Source: Chloroflexota bacterium (lineage in GTDB: Bacteria; Chloroflexota; Limnocylindria; Limnocylindrales; CSP1-4). From it: 6,575 nucleotides of DNA. The notes under the pieces are model-generated. The model was not told where the DNA came from and ran no database searches. It saw nothing but the letters and a program-made list of their open reading frames with translations. The DNA is taken from NCBI GenBank assembly GCA_029858845.1, contig JAOUEG010000099.1:1-6575 (forward strand), in the 5' to 3' direction. The position numbers were made by a program, and so were the translations under genes. The stretch's first letter is position 1. Each line of letters starts with the position of its first letter. Below, one piece after another: positions 1 to 5,353 of this stretch.

Positions 1-1136
1 ACATGTTCGCGTTCCTGCGTGCCTGCATCGAGGCGAGACTCAACCTCTTCGTCTCGGGCGGGACCGGCTCGGGCAAGACGACCACGCTCAACGTCCTGTC
101 GTCGTTCATCCCCAACGACGAGCGGATCGTGACCATCGAGGACGCCGCAGAGCTCCAGCTTCGCCAGGACCACGTCGTGACCCTCGAGGCCCGGCCACCG
201 AACCTGGAAGGGGAGGGGGAGATCACGATCCGGAGCCTGCTTCGGAACGCGATGCACATGCGCCCGGACCGGATCATCGTCGGCGAGTGCCGTTCCGGGG
301 AGGCGCTGGACATGCTCCAGGCCATGACGACCGGGCACGACGGCTCGCTGTCGACGGGCCACGCCAACACGCCAAAGGACATGTTGCGGCGGCTCGAGAC
401 GATGGTCCTGATGACCGGCTATCGACTGCCGTTGCGGGCGATCCGCGACCAGATCGCTTCGGCCGTGGATGTCATCGTCCATACGGCTCGGCTCAAGGAC
501 GGCCAGCGCAAGATCATCAACATCACCGAGGTCTACGGGATCGAGGAGGACGAGATCCTCACCCAGGACATCTTCACATTCGTGCAGACGGGGTATCGCG
601 ACGGCAAGATCGAAGGCTCGCTCCAGCCGACCGGCATCCGACCGACCTTCATGCGGCAGTTCCAGCGGACCGGTGTCGAACTGCCCCCGGACGAGTACGG
701 CATCCCCAAGGAGGACCCGGACAAGCCGATCCGCCCGCTCAAGAGCCGCTTCGGTGCCCGAACCTCGTCCAAGGTGGAGTTCTCGCCGGTACCCGTCGGT
801 GATGGCCGCACCGTCGTCGCGGGCGGCACGATCTACATCTCGTCGATCGGTCCGGTCGACCCGGAGACGGGCGAAGTCGCCCTCGGGTCCATAAAGGAGC
901 AGACCCGCCGCTGCATGGCCAACCTCAAGGACCGACTCGAGAGCGCCGGGAGTGCGCTGGAGAACGTGGTCTGGGCCAACTGGGCGCTGCACGATGCATC
1001 GGATTTCGACGAGTTCAACGACGAGTGGAACCGATGGTTCCCGGCCGAGCCGCCCCTGGGTCAGCTGACGATCATGCCGCCGCTCCAGCGCCGCGCCGGG
1101 TTCGGGATCACGCTCGGCGTCATCGCGACGGTCTAG
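1..1136 (+). CDS. CpaF/TadA-type secretion ATPase fused to a C-terminal Rid (YjgF/RidA) domain; 5' end outside the window
   Basis: The visible 377 residues start just before the Walker A motif, so the N-terminal CpaF domain lies upstream; the ATG at base 3 is probably internal. Numbering from that Met: Walker A GGTGSGKT (19-26), Asp box RIVTIEDAAEL (41-51), Walker B RIIVGECR (90-97), and His box GHDGSLSTGHANTP (111-124). These are hallmarks of the hexameric ATPase that powers Tad/type IVb pilus assembly at the inner membrane. CpaF similarity fades near residue 232 (ELPPDEYG). After a ~20-residue charged linker, residues ~256-377 form a full Rid domain (VVAGGTIYISSIGPVDPETG, DRLESAGSALENVVWAN, GFGITLGVIA). 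The Arg of canonical RidA (in PARSxVEV) is replaced: the aligned stretch is PLGQLTIMP, so imine-deaminase activity is doubtful. The frame is continuous, and no Shine-Dalgarno precedes the one plausible internal start (GTG 774). No tadB/tadC follows, which is unusual for a Tad locus. Confidence 0.85.
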   Translation, partial: MFAFLRACIEARLNLFVSGGTGSGKTTTLNVLSSFIPNDERIVTIEDAAELQLRQDHVVTLEARPPNLEGEGEITIRSLLRNAMHMRPDRIIVGECRSGEALDMLQAMTTGHDGSLSTGHANTPKDMLRRLETMVLMTGYRLPLRAIRDQIASAVDVIVHTARLKDGQRKIINITEVYGIEEDEILTQDIFTFVQTGYRDGKIEGSLQPTGIRPTFMRQFQRTGVELPPDEYGIPKEDPDKPIRPLKSRFGARTSSKVEFSPVPVGDGRTVVAGGTIYISSIGPVDPETGEVALGSIKEQTRRCMANLKDRLESAGSALENVVWANWALHDASDFDEFNDEWNRWFPAEPPLGQLTIMPPLQRRAGFGITLGVIATV

Positions 1137-1218
1137 CCCGCCGGGCCTGCTGTCGGGCGATCGGCGCTCTCTCTGGACGGAGTACCATTCGCTGCCCTGT
1201 ATGGGCGTGCTCGGGAAG

Positions 1219-1238
1219 CCCGGCGGCTCAACGCCGGG
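1219..1238 (+). other. GC-rich hairpin in the leader of the membrane-protein gene
   Basis: CCCGGCG (1219-1225) pairs perfectly with CGCCGGG (1232-1238) around the loop GCTCAA. It lies in the 169-base gap between the ATPase-Rid gene and the TTG start at 1306. It could be a weak terminator for the upstream gene, but no T-tract follows, or a leader structure. A weak -10-like TACCAT sits upstream at 1183-1188 without a convincing -35. No known riboswitch fold was recognised. Confidence 0.3.
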
Positions 1239-1305
1239 TGTCGAGGACTCCCTCGCGGCCCGGCACGGGAATGCGGCGGGGTCAGTCCTGTGGAGGGAGC
1301 ACCTG

Positions 1306-1692
1306 TTGCGGAATCTGCGTATCGCTGGCGTCCTCTGGCTCGTCGGCGGCCTGACCAGCGCCCTGATCTTCAACTACGTACCCGACGACCTGCTCTATCA
1401 GGTCGTCTTCGGCGCCGGGGGGATCGTCGGCATCGTCCTCGGGGTGCTGCTCGCCCTGCGGCCGCGGACCTCGCTCGTCACGTGGTCCGATATCGCGGGC
1501 ATCGCCTGGTTCCTGGCCTTCGGCTACGTGACCGTGACCACCCTCGGCTATCCGATCGAGGAGGTGATCGCGAATGTGTGGATCCTCGCCTTCGGCGTGG
1601 CCGGCGCGGTCGTGGCCCACCTTCGGCGTGACCGCCCTGCGGAACGTACGATCATAGACACGCCGCACGGAACGGAGGGGCACGCTGGCTGA
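1306..1692 (+). CDS. Small four-helix integral membrane protein, function unknown
   Basis: I chose the TTG at 1306 because GGAGGGAG (1292-1299) ends 6 bases before it. An ATG at 1201 in the same frame would add 35 residues, but its nearest GGAG is about 18 bases away and the extra peptide looks non-coding. The resulting 128-residue protein has four hydrophobic segments: ~5-24 (IAGVLWLVGG), ~32-51 (VVFGAGGIVGIVLGVLLAL), ~60-80 (IAGIAWFLAFGYVTV) and ~87-106 (VWILAFGVAGAVVAHL). A short charged C-terminal tail with an RRDR motif follows and is probably cytoplasmic. I recognise no family or catalytic motif. Its last 8 bases overlap the next gene, and the next gene's ribosome site lies inside this one, so the two are likely translated together. 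Confidence 0.7.
   Translation: MRNLRIAGVLWLVGGLTSALIFNYVPDDLLYQVVFGAGGIVGIVLGVLLALRPRTSLVTWSDIAGIAWFLAFGYVTVTTLGYPIEEVIANVWILAFGVAGAVVAHLRRDRPAERTIIDTPHGTEGHAG
1674..1680 (+). promoter_or_regulatory. Ribosome binding site for the CTG-started SRPBCC gene
   Basis: GGAGGGG inside the 3' end of the membrane-protein gene, 4 bases before CTG 1685. It decides the start of the downstream gene, which has no ATG, GTG or TTG between its in-frame stop (1655-1657) and residue 34 of the proposed product. Confidence 0.6.
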
Positions 1693-2077
1693 TCTCGAAC
1701 GCACCTTCACGGTCTTCACCGGGGCGGACACGGCCTTCGCGGTCCTGTCGGACCCGCTGCGGCTGCCCGAGTACATCTCGACGATGCGGCTCGAGGATTC
1801 GATCGCGGTCGAGGGCGAGCTCGATGTCGATGCCGATCTCGCCGAGCGTGAAGGGGCGCCGGACGCCGGCTTCATGGCCGACCGCACGACGCGCAGCATC
1901 ACGTGGTCTCGCCCCGACCGCGATTACGGTGGCTCGATCGCCATCTCGGAGGGGACGACGAACACCTCCGCCGTGACCGTCCGGCTGCACACCCGGGATG
2001 ACGCGGACGTCGCTGCCGTAACCCACGTCTTCGACGAGGCTGTGTCGAGCATCCGCCGGATGCTTTCGGGGCGCTAG
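1685..2077 (+). CDS. SRPBCC (START/Bet v1-like) family protein, probable CTG start
   Basis: The 130-residue product begins LADLERTFTVFTGADTAFAV, then LSDPLRLPEYI. This is the typical opening of small SRPBCC proteins: a first beta strand followed by a helix with a 'xxxVLSDPxxxPEY' signature. A central strand (RTTRSITWSRPDRDYGGSIAI) and a long C-terminal helix (residues ~107-127, DVAAVTHVFDEAVSSIRRML) complete a helix-grip outline. The family binds hydrophobic ligands in a cavity; no ligand can be named here. Conserved-looking sequence starts right at the CTG and a strong ribosome site precedes it. The first in-frame ATG (1784) would remove the first strand and helix and has no ribosome site. 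The gene overlaps the upstream membrane-protein gene by 8 bases, so translational coupling is likely. The family is probable; the start codon is inferred. Confidence 0.65.
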   Translation: MADLERTFTVFTGADTAFAVLSDPLRLPEYISTMRLEDSIAVEGELDVDADLAEREGAPDAGFMADRTTRSITWSRPDRDYGGSIAISEGTTNTSAVTVRLHTRDDADVAAVTHVFDEAVSSIRRMLSGR

Positions 2078-2187
2078 ACGGCCTGACTCGATCTCGAACC
2101 CGGGCGGTCACGCCCTGGCGATGAAGTCTTCGGCAGGGACGGCGTCCGTCGGGCGACCGCCGTCAATCGGGCCTCGGATGATGCGGC

Positions 2188-2212
2188 CGGTCGGCGATAC
2201 TAGCTCCGACCG
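2188..2212 (+). promoter_or_regulatory. Inverted repeat around a -10-like box upstream of the VOC pseudogene
   Basis: CGGTCGG (2188-2194) and CCGACCG (2206-2212) form a perfect 7-bp dyad with an 11-base AT-richer centre holding GATACT (2196-2201), a -10-like hexamer 43 bases before ATG 2239. No good -35 is seen. It could be a repressor operator overlapping a promoter, or a hairpin. A similar arrangement occurs at 5282-5306 with different arm sequence. Confidence 0.35.
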
Positions 2213-2238
2213 TCGGCGGACGAACAAGGAGCTACCAG

Positions 2239-2528
2239 ATGGCGAATCTCGTCGTCCATTTCGAGATCCACGCATCCCCACCGCCCTGCCCGGCTCCGTG
2301 TCGGACGTTCATGCCTCCGTTGATGCCGTGAGCATCGTCGTCGCCGTCGATGACGTGGACGGGCTGATGCGTCGCGGGATCGAGCTCGGCGGCACCGAGG
2401 CGCTCCCGGCACAGGATATGCCCGGCGTCGGTCGGATCGGTTACCTGCTCGACCCGGACAACAAAAGGTTCGGCATGATCTCGCCGACGCTGTCCGACGG
2501 AAGCGCCGCGATGGGCGGCAGCGCGTAG
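2239..2528 (+). pseudogene. VOC/glyoxalase-family pseudogene with internal deletion and inverted segment
   Basis: An ideal ribosome site (AAGGAG 2226-2231, 7-base spacing) precedes ATG 2239, which opens MANLVVHFEIHAS, a typical VOC N-terminus. That frame stops at 2331 after 30 codons. The VOC C-terminal half continues in a different frame from about 2322: VSIVVAVDDVDG, ELGGTEALPAQDMPGVGRIG, LLDPDNKRFGMISP, ending at TAG 2528. The usual first-module sequence with FY..LFGW (roughly 45-50 residues) is absent. Bases 2277-2321 read on the minus strand give NGGMNVRHGAGQGGG, the middle motif of such proteins (HGINGG...), so this segment appears inverted in place. VOC proteins are metal-dependent lyases, dioxygenases or resistance proteins; this copy cannot make one. 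An assembly artefact is possible but would need several coincident errors. The intact NTF2-like gene follows 24 bases later. Confidence 0.75.
2269..2330. repeat. Short inverted repeats bracketing a probable micro-inversion
   Basis: Left arm CACGCATC (2269-2276); right arm GATGCCGTG (2322-2330), whose reverse complement is CACGGCATC. The arms differ by one missing G and share an exact 5-bp core GCATC/GATGC. The 45 bases between them (2277-2321) continue the downstream VOC frame only when reverse-complemented. Confidence 0.6.
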
Positions 2529-2590
2529 CGCGCCAGCGCAGGAGGCCGAACCATGGACCGAGACGACGTCGCCCAATGGTTGGACCGGTA
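2491..2590 (+). repeat. Copy A of a diverged tandem repeat (VOC tail plus NTF2 head)
   Basis: It aligns without gaps to 3024-3123, at a constant offset of 533 bases, with 72 of 100 identical bases by hand count. It covers the last codons of the VOC pseudogene (LSDGSAAMGG), the short spacer, the ribosome site (GGAGGCCGAA identical in both) and the first 12-13 codons of the NTF2-like gene (TTGGACCGGTAC identical in both). Confidence 0.8.
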
Positions 2591-2915
2591 CTCGGAGGCG
2601 TGGCGAACGTACGATCCGGACGCGATCCGGTCGCTGTTCAGCGAGGACGCCGAGCTCTTCGACCACCCCTGGGAGGAACCCATCGTCGGCCGGGCCGCGA
2701 TCGTCGAGGATTGGCTCGCGGATCGGGACGAGGCCGGTACCTACGAGAGCTCATACGAGCCGTGGGCGGTGGACGGCCGGCGCGCCGTGGGTGTGGGCAC
2801 GAGCACGTACCACGTGAATGGTGGGGTGCGCGTCTTCCACAACGCATTCCTGCTGGAGTTCGACGACCAGGGTGCCTGCCGGTCGTTCCGGGACATCTAC
2901 CTCGAGCAGCCCTGA
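2553..2915 (+). CDS. SnoaL-like / nuclear transport factor 2 (NTF2) family protein
   Basis: ATG 2553 follows GGAGG (2541-2545) by 7 bases. The 120-residue length is typical of the family. An N-terminal helix (MDRDDVAQWLDRYSEAWRTY, 1-20) leads into DPDAIRSLFSEDAELFDHPW (21-40), the standard NTF2-like opening, then GRAAIVEDWL (46-55), strands around AVGVGTSTY and VFHNAFLLEFDDQG, and a final RSFRDIYLEQP. The fold is a cone-shaped alpha+beta barrel with a ligand pocket. Family members include polyketide cyclases, limonene-epoxide hydrolase, ketosteroid isomerase and many uncharacterised proteins, so no reaction is assigned. It is intact, sits 24 bases after the VOC pseudogene, and its 5' end is duplicated in decayed form at 3086. 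A VOC-NTF2 gene pair was probably the ancestral unit. Confidence 0.85.
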   Translation: MDRDDVAQWLDRYSEAWRTYDPDAIRSLFSEDAELFDHPWEEPIVGRAAIVEDWLADRDEAGTYESSYEPWAVDGRRAVGVGTSTYHVNGGVRVFHNAFLLEFDDQGACRSFRDIYLEQP

Positions 2916-2998
2916 TCATGCAGCGTGGCGACAACAGCCCTCATCCGGACGATCATTCTCATCCTCCAGCCCCGCGGTCCGGTACGAGCTGGTGGGCC

Positions 2999-3061
2999 GG
3001 AAACGTCCTCAAGCCGGCCGTCATGTCGGACGGCTCGGCGGGGATGGCCGGCGACGCGTCG
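2999..3061 (+). pseudogene. Remnant of a second VOC gene (C-terminal tail only)
   Basis: The frame GNVLKPAVMSDGSAGMAGDAS matches the end of VOC proteins and the neighbouring pseudogene tail (SPTLSDGSAAMGGSA). The stop TAG of copy A (2526-2528) corresponds to TCG here, so the frame reads on into the NTF2-head remnant. No VOC start or body is recognisable in the ~85 bases back to the NTF2-like gene. Confidence 0.5.
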
Positions 3062-3123
3062 CGCCTTGACGACGGAGGCCGAAGCATGACCCGGGACGAT
3101 CTCGTCCGCTCGTTGGACCGGTA
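3024..3123 (+). repeat. Copy B of the diverged tandem repeat (VOC tail plus NTF2 head)
   Basis: Ungapped partner of 2491-2590. The ribosome site GGAGG (3074-3078) and its 7-base spacing to ATG 3086 are preserved exactly. Homology stops after GGTAC, immediately before the FAD oxidase start. Confidence 0.8.
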
Positions 3124-3133
3124 CGCGCGTTGA
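3086..3133 (+). CDS. 15-residue NTF2-head remnant, possible translated leader of the FAD oxidase
   Basis: The peptide MTRDDLVRSLDRYAR corresponds to MDRDDVAQWLDRYSE of the intact NTF2-like protein. It retains a perfect ribosome site (GGAGG 3074-3078, 7-base spacing) and ends in TGA at 3131-3133, which overlaps the TTG start of the FAD oxidase (TTGA, 3130-3133). The oxidase has no ribosome site of its own, so ribosomes leaving this short frame probably re-initiate there. It is unlikely to have a peptide function. An alternative is a 1-base indel that once joined this head to the oxidase as an N-terminal extension. Confidence 0.55.
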   Translation: MTRDDLVRSLDRYAR

Positions 3134-4515
3134 ACGGCCCGCTCGCGACCCGAGAACTCGATCGGCTGCGGCGGAGGTTCCGCGGCGACGTCATCCTGCC
3201 CGGCGACATCGCCTACGACGCGGCGAGACGCCTGTGGAACGCGATGCTCGACCGGCGTCCCGCGGCGATCCTGCGCCCGACGACTGCGGCCGAGGTGGCG
3301 ACGGCCATCCGCTTCGCCCGCGACCGGGACCTCGTCGTCGCGGTCCGCTCCGGCGGGCACAGCGTCGCCGGCGTGGTCGGCCCGGACGGCGGCCTCGTCA
3401 TCGACATGACCGCGATGCAGGGTGTGAGCGTGGATCCGGCGAAGCGCATCTCGACTGTCGGTGGGGGCGAGCTGCTCGGCGCGCTCGACGTCGCAGCCCA
3501 GGCCCACGGCCTTGTCTGCCCGATCGGCGTCATCGGGCACACGGGCGTCGCCGGGCTCACCCTCGGCGGTGGCGTCGGCCGGCTGCAGCGGCACTTCGGG
3601 CTGACGATCGACAACCTCGTCGCCGTGGAGCTCGTCACGGCGGACGGGCGGACCGTCCGGGCGAGCGAGACCGAGGAGCCAGAGCTGTTCTGGGGTCTGC
3701 GCGGGGCGGGCTGGAACTTCGGGGTCGCGACGGCCTTCGAATTCCGGCTCCATCCGTTCGGGCCGGATCTTCATCGCGGCGTCCGGATCTACCCGGCCGC
3801 CCAGGCGCACGAGGCGTGGGCGGTCTTCGAGGCGTTCGCCCGGTCCGCGCCCCATGCCGTCGCGACCATCTTCGGGATCGACCGAGAAGGCCCCACCGTC
3901 GATACGCCGGACGCTCTCGCGGGTCAGACGATCGTCTACGTCGCCTTCAACCACAGCGGGGCGCCGGAGGATGTCGAACGGGATACCGCGGGCCTGCGCG
4001 CCGGACCGTCCCCGGTCTCCGAGACGATCGGGAACTCGTCCTACCTCGAGGTCCAGGGAGCCCATGATCTCGTTCTCGGCTGGGGCCGCCGCTCGTACCT
4101 GCTGAGCACGAACGGCAACGGCCTCAGCCCGGCGGCGCTGGACCAGCTCGTCGACCTGGTGGCGACGTCGCCGGGGGAGGGGAGCTTCTCGATCACCGCC
4201 CTGCGCGGAGCCATCGCGGACGTGCCCGAGGACGCCACCGCGTACGCAGGGCGTGCGGCGGCGTACGACCTCAGCGCCGACATCGCCTGGACCGATCCCA
4301 ACCTCGACGAGGCGTGTCGGGCCTGGGCTCGGCAGACGATGGCGGCGGTCGAGCCGGACAGGGCCCTCGGCCGCTATGCCAACGGGAACTCCGCAGCCGG
4401 TCCTGAGGTGTCGCGCAGCATCTACGGCGACGCGAAGCTCGAGCGCCTGCGCACCCTCAAGCGCTCCTGGGACCCGGACAACGTCTTCCACCTCAACCAC
4501 AACATCGCGCCCTGA
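3130..4515 (+). CDS. FAD-dependent oxidoreductase, PCMH-type FAD domain with berberine-bridge (BBE) C-terminus
   Basis: A 461-residue flavoprotein of the vanillyl-alcohol-oxidase/p-cresol-methylhydroxylase superfamily, about the usual length. The FAD_binding_4 domain covers ~47-210: AAILRPTTAAEVATAIRFA, VRSGGHSVAG (70s), GLVIDMTAMQGV, GVAGLTLGGGVG (139-150), DNLVAVELVTADG and ELFWGLRGAGWNFGV. The C-terminal BBE segment (~416-460) ends in SWDPDNVFHLNHNIAP. His77 in SGGHS matches the histidine that carries 8-alpha-linked FAD. Cys130 in LVCPIG sits where bicovalent members have the 6-S-cysteinyl residue, so bicovalent FAD is possible. Relatives oxidise alcohols, sugars or alkaloid intermediates using O2; the substrate is unknown. 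No Sec or Tat signal is seen. The TTG at 3130 is the only usable start: the in-frame stop is 3067-3069, the next start is deep in the domain, and no ribosome site precedes it. Confidence 0.87.
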   Translation: MNGPLATRELDRLRRRFRGDVILPGDIAYDAARRLWNAMLDRRPAAILRPTTAAEVATAIRFARDRDLVVAVRSGGHSVAGVVGPDGGLVIDMTAMQGVSVDPAKRISTVGGGELLGALDVAAQAHGLVCPIGVIGHTGVAGLTLGGGVGRLQRHFGLTIDNLVAVELVTADGRTVRASETEEPELFWGLRGAGWNFGVATAFEFRLHPFGPDLHRGVRIYPAAQAHEAWAVFEAFARSAPHAVATIFGIDREGPTVDTPDALAGQTIVYVAFNHSGAPEDVERDTAGLRAGPSPVSETIGNSSYLEVQGAHDLVLGWGRRSYLLSTNGNGLSPAALDQLVDLVATSPGEGSFSITALRGAIADVPEDATAYAGRAAAYDLSADIAWTDPNLDEACRAWARQTMAAVEPDRALGRYANGNSAAGPEVSRSIYGDAKLERLRTLKRSWDPDNVFHLNHNIAP

Positions 4516-4551
4516 GCGCCGGGTCCTCTATCCCGGGCAGCGGGTGACCTT

Positions 4552-4563
4552 GGACCCTGGTCC
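4552..4563. promoter_or_regulatory. Small dyad in the spacer upstream of the flavodoxin gene
   Basis: GGACC (4552-4556), CT, GGTCC (4559-4563) is a perfect 5-bp dyad overlapping a -35-like TTGGAC (4550-4555). A -10-like TACGGT (4581-4586) is 25 bases further on, too far for a normal promoter. Weak operator or promoter candidate only. Confidence 0.2.
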
Positions 4564-4613
4564 GCGCTTGCTCGCCCGCGTACGGTCGACCTTCGACGGA
4601 AGGAGCGCCATCC

Positions 4614-5198
4614 ATGCCCAGCGTGTTGATCGTCCATGCCAGCCGCCACGGCGCCACAGCCGGGATCGCCGAGCGGATCGCCGAGGTGCTGCAGTCCACC
4701 GGCGTCCGGACGAACGTCGTCGACGCCGCCGAGATGCCCGATCCGGCGCCGTTCGATGCGTGCGTCATCGGAGGCGGCGTCTACATGGGGAAGTGGGTCT
4801 CGTCGGGGACCGAGTTCCTCGATCGGTTCGCGTCGACCCTTGCGACCAGGCCGATCTGGCTGTTCAGCAGCGGCCCACTGCCGGGCTCGACGAAGGAGCC
4901 GACCGCCGCCGTCGAGGACCCCATCGAGTCCGCACTCGGGCCCGCACAGGGACCCGGGAGCGGCGGCCGCCGCCAGATCGAGGAGCTCAGCGAGCGGATC
5001 CATCCGCGCGACCACCGAGTCTTCTTCGGCGCGTTCGATCCGAGCGATCCGCCCAGGAGCATGTCCGAGCGCGTGGTCCGGATGATGCCGGGTTCCAAGG
5101 GCATCCTCCCGCCCGGCGACTTCCGCGACTGGCCGGCCATCGAAGCCTGGGCGCGCCAGATCGCGGGCGCGTTGAGCACCGAGCCCGTCACGCTCTGA
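4614..5198 (+). CDS. Flavodoxin-domain protein, HemG-like (menaquinone-dependent protoporphyrinogen oxidase family)
   Basis: ATG 4614 follows GGAAGGAG (4598-4605) by 8 bases. The 194-residue product has a flavodoxin fold: first strand and phosphate loop VLIVHASRHGATAGIAERIA (4-23, loop S10-T15), a second FMN-contact region DACVIGGGVYMGKW (48-61), and strand IWLFSSGPLP (81-90). The C-terminal part HRVFFGAFDP and GDFRDWPAIEAWARQIA is typical of the HemG/flavodoxin_5 group rather than short electron-transfer flavodoxins. E. coli HemG oxidises protoporphyrinogen IX using quinone. Many homologues in this group are unassigned, and no haem gene is nearby, so I do not use the name hemG. A Gly/Pro/Arg-rich stretch at 109-120 lies where HemG carries its long insertion loop. 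It sits 98 bases after the FAD oxidase; shared redox work is possible but unproven. Confidence 0.8.
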   Translation: MPSVLIVHASRHGATAGIAERIAEVLQSTGVRTNVVDAAEMPDPAPFDACVIGGGVYMGKWVSSGTEFLDRFASTLATRPIWLFSSGPLPGSTKEPTAAVEDPIESALGPAQGPGSGGRRQIEELSERIHPRDHRVFFGAFDPSDPPRSMSERVVRMMPGSKGILPPGDFRDWPAIEAWARQIAGALSTEPVTL

Positions 5199-5234
5199 GC
5201 CGACCGTGGTCCTGCCCGTCTGACCGCGCACGAT

Positions 5235-5263
5235 CCGCCGGCAGCGGGCATCGCCCGCGGCGG
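5235..5263 (+). terminator. Terminator-like GC hairpin after the flavodoxin gene
   Basis: GCGGGC (5244-5249) pairs with GCCCGC (5253-5258) across the loop ATC. It can be extended by CCGCC (5235-5239) with GGCGG (5259-5263), leaving a 4-base bulge. A competing pairing joins TGACCG (5221-5226) with CGGTCA (5261-5266). It sits 36 bases past the stop. No T-tract follows, so intrinsic termination is uncertain, though GC-rich genomes often use hairpins without one. Confidence 0.4.
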
Positions 5264-5281
5264 TCACCCGGGGTTGGCTCG

Positions 5282-5306
5282 GCCGGCCAGTATGATGGTG
5301 GCCGGC
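5282..5306 (+). promoter_or_regulatory. Operator-like palindrome enclosing a TATGAT -10 box
   Basis: GCCGGCCA (5282-5289) and TGGCCGGC (5299-5306) form a perfect 8-bp inverted repeat. The 9-base centre GTATGATGG contains TATGAT (5291-5296), close to the sigma-70-type -10 consensus. A start of transcription near 5303 would give a leader of about 50 bases before GTG 5354. No convincing -35 lies 16-18 bases upstream (TTGGCT 5274-5279 is only 11 away). Best guess: a regulated promoter for the cyclic-nucleotide-binding gene. Confidence 0.4.
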
Positions 5307-5353
5307 GATGGCATCGTCGGCGAGGGCATGCAGCAGACCAGGAGGGTGATCCC

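Noticed and set aside
1211..1245. Resemblance of the hairpin region (GCTCAA loop) to a 16S rRNA helix or a cobalamin riboswitch
   Set aside because: Only a short hairpin and loop match; the surrounding conserved boxes of either RNA are absent.
1201..1305. ATG 1201 as start of the membrane protein
   Set aside because: No ribosome site at a usable distance, and the 35 extra residues would be encoded by the leader hairpin region. TTG 1306 has ideal spacing.
2108..2227. 39-residue minus-strand frame ending GPIDGGRPTDAVPAEDFIARA
   Set aside because: The ending looks protein-like, but no family was recognised, its only start is a TTG, and it runs through the promoter dyad of the VOC pseudogene. 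Possibly a gene remnant; unsupported.
2121..2238. Upstream extension of the VOC frame from ATG 2121
   Set aside because: No ribosome site, and the translation is Arg/Ser-rich. The VOC N-terminus clearly starts at ATG 2239 in another frame.
2959..4500. 513-codon open frame on the minus strand opposite the FAD oxidase
   Set aside because: Typical antisense shadow in GC-rich DNA: low complexity, Arg/Asp-rich, no family motif. The + strand has clear FAD and BBE motifs.
4253..5353. Long + strand open frame upstream of the cNMP-domain gene, which would give a 698-residue protein
   Set aside because: Its first ~367 codons are Arg/Pro-rich shadow of the FAD oxidase and flavodoxin genes in another frame. 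The GTG at 5354 with a strong ribosome site is the true start.
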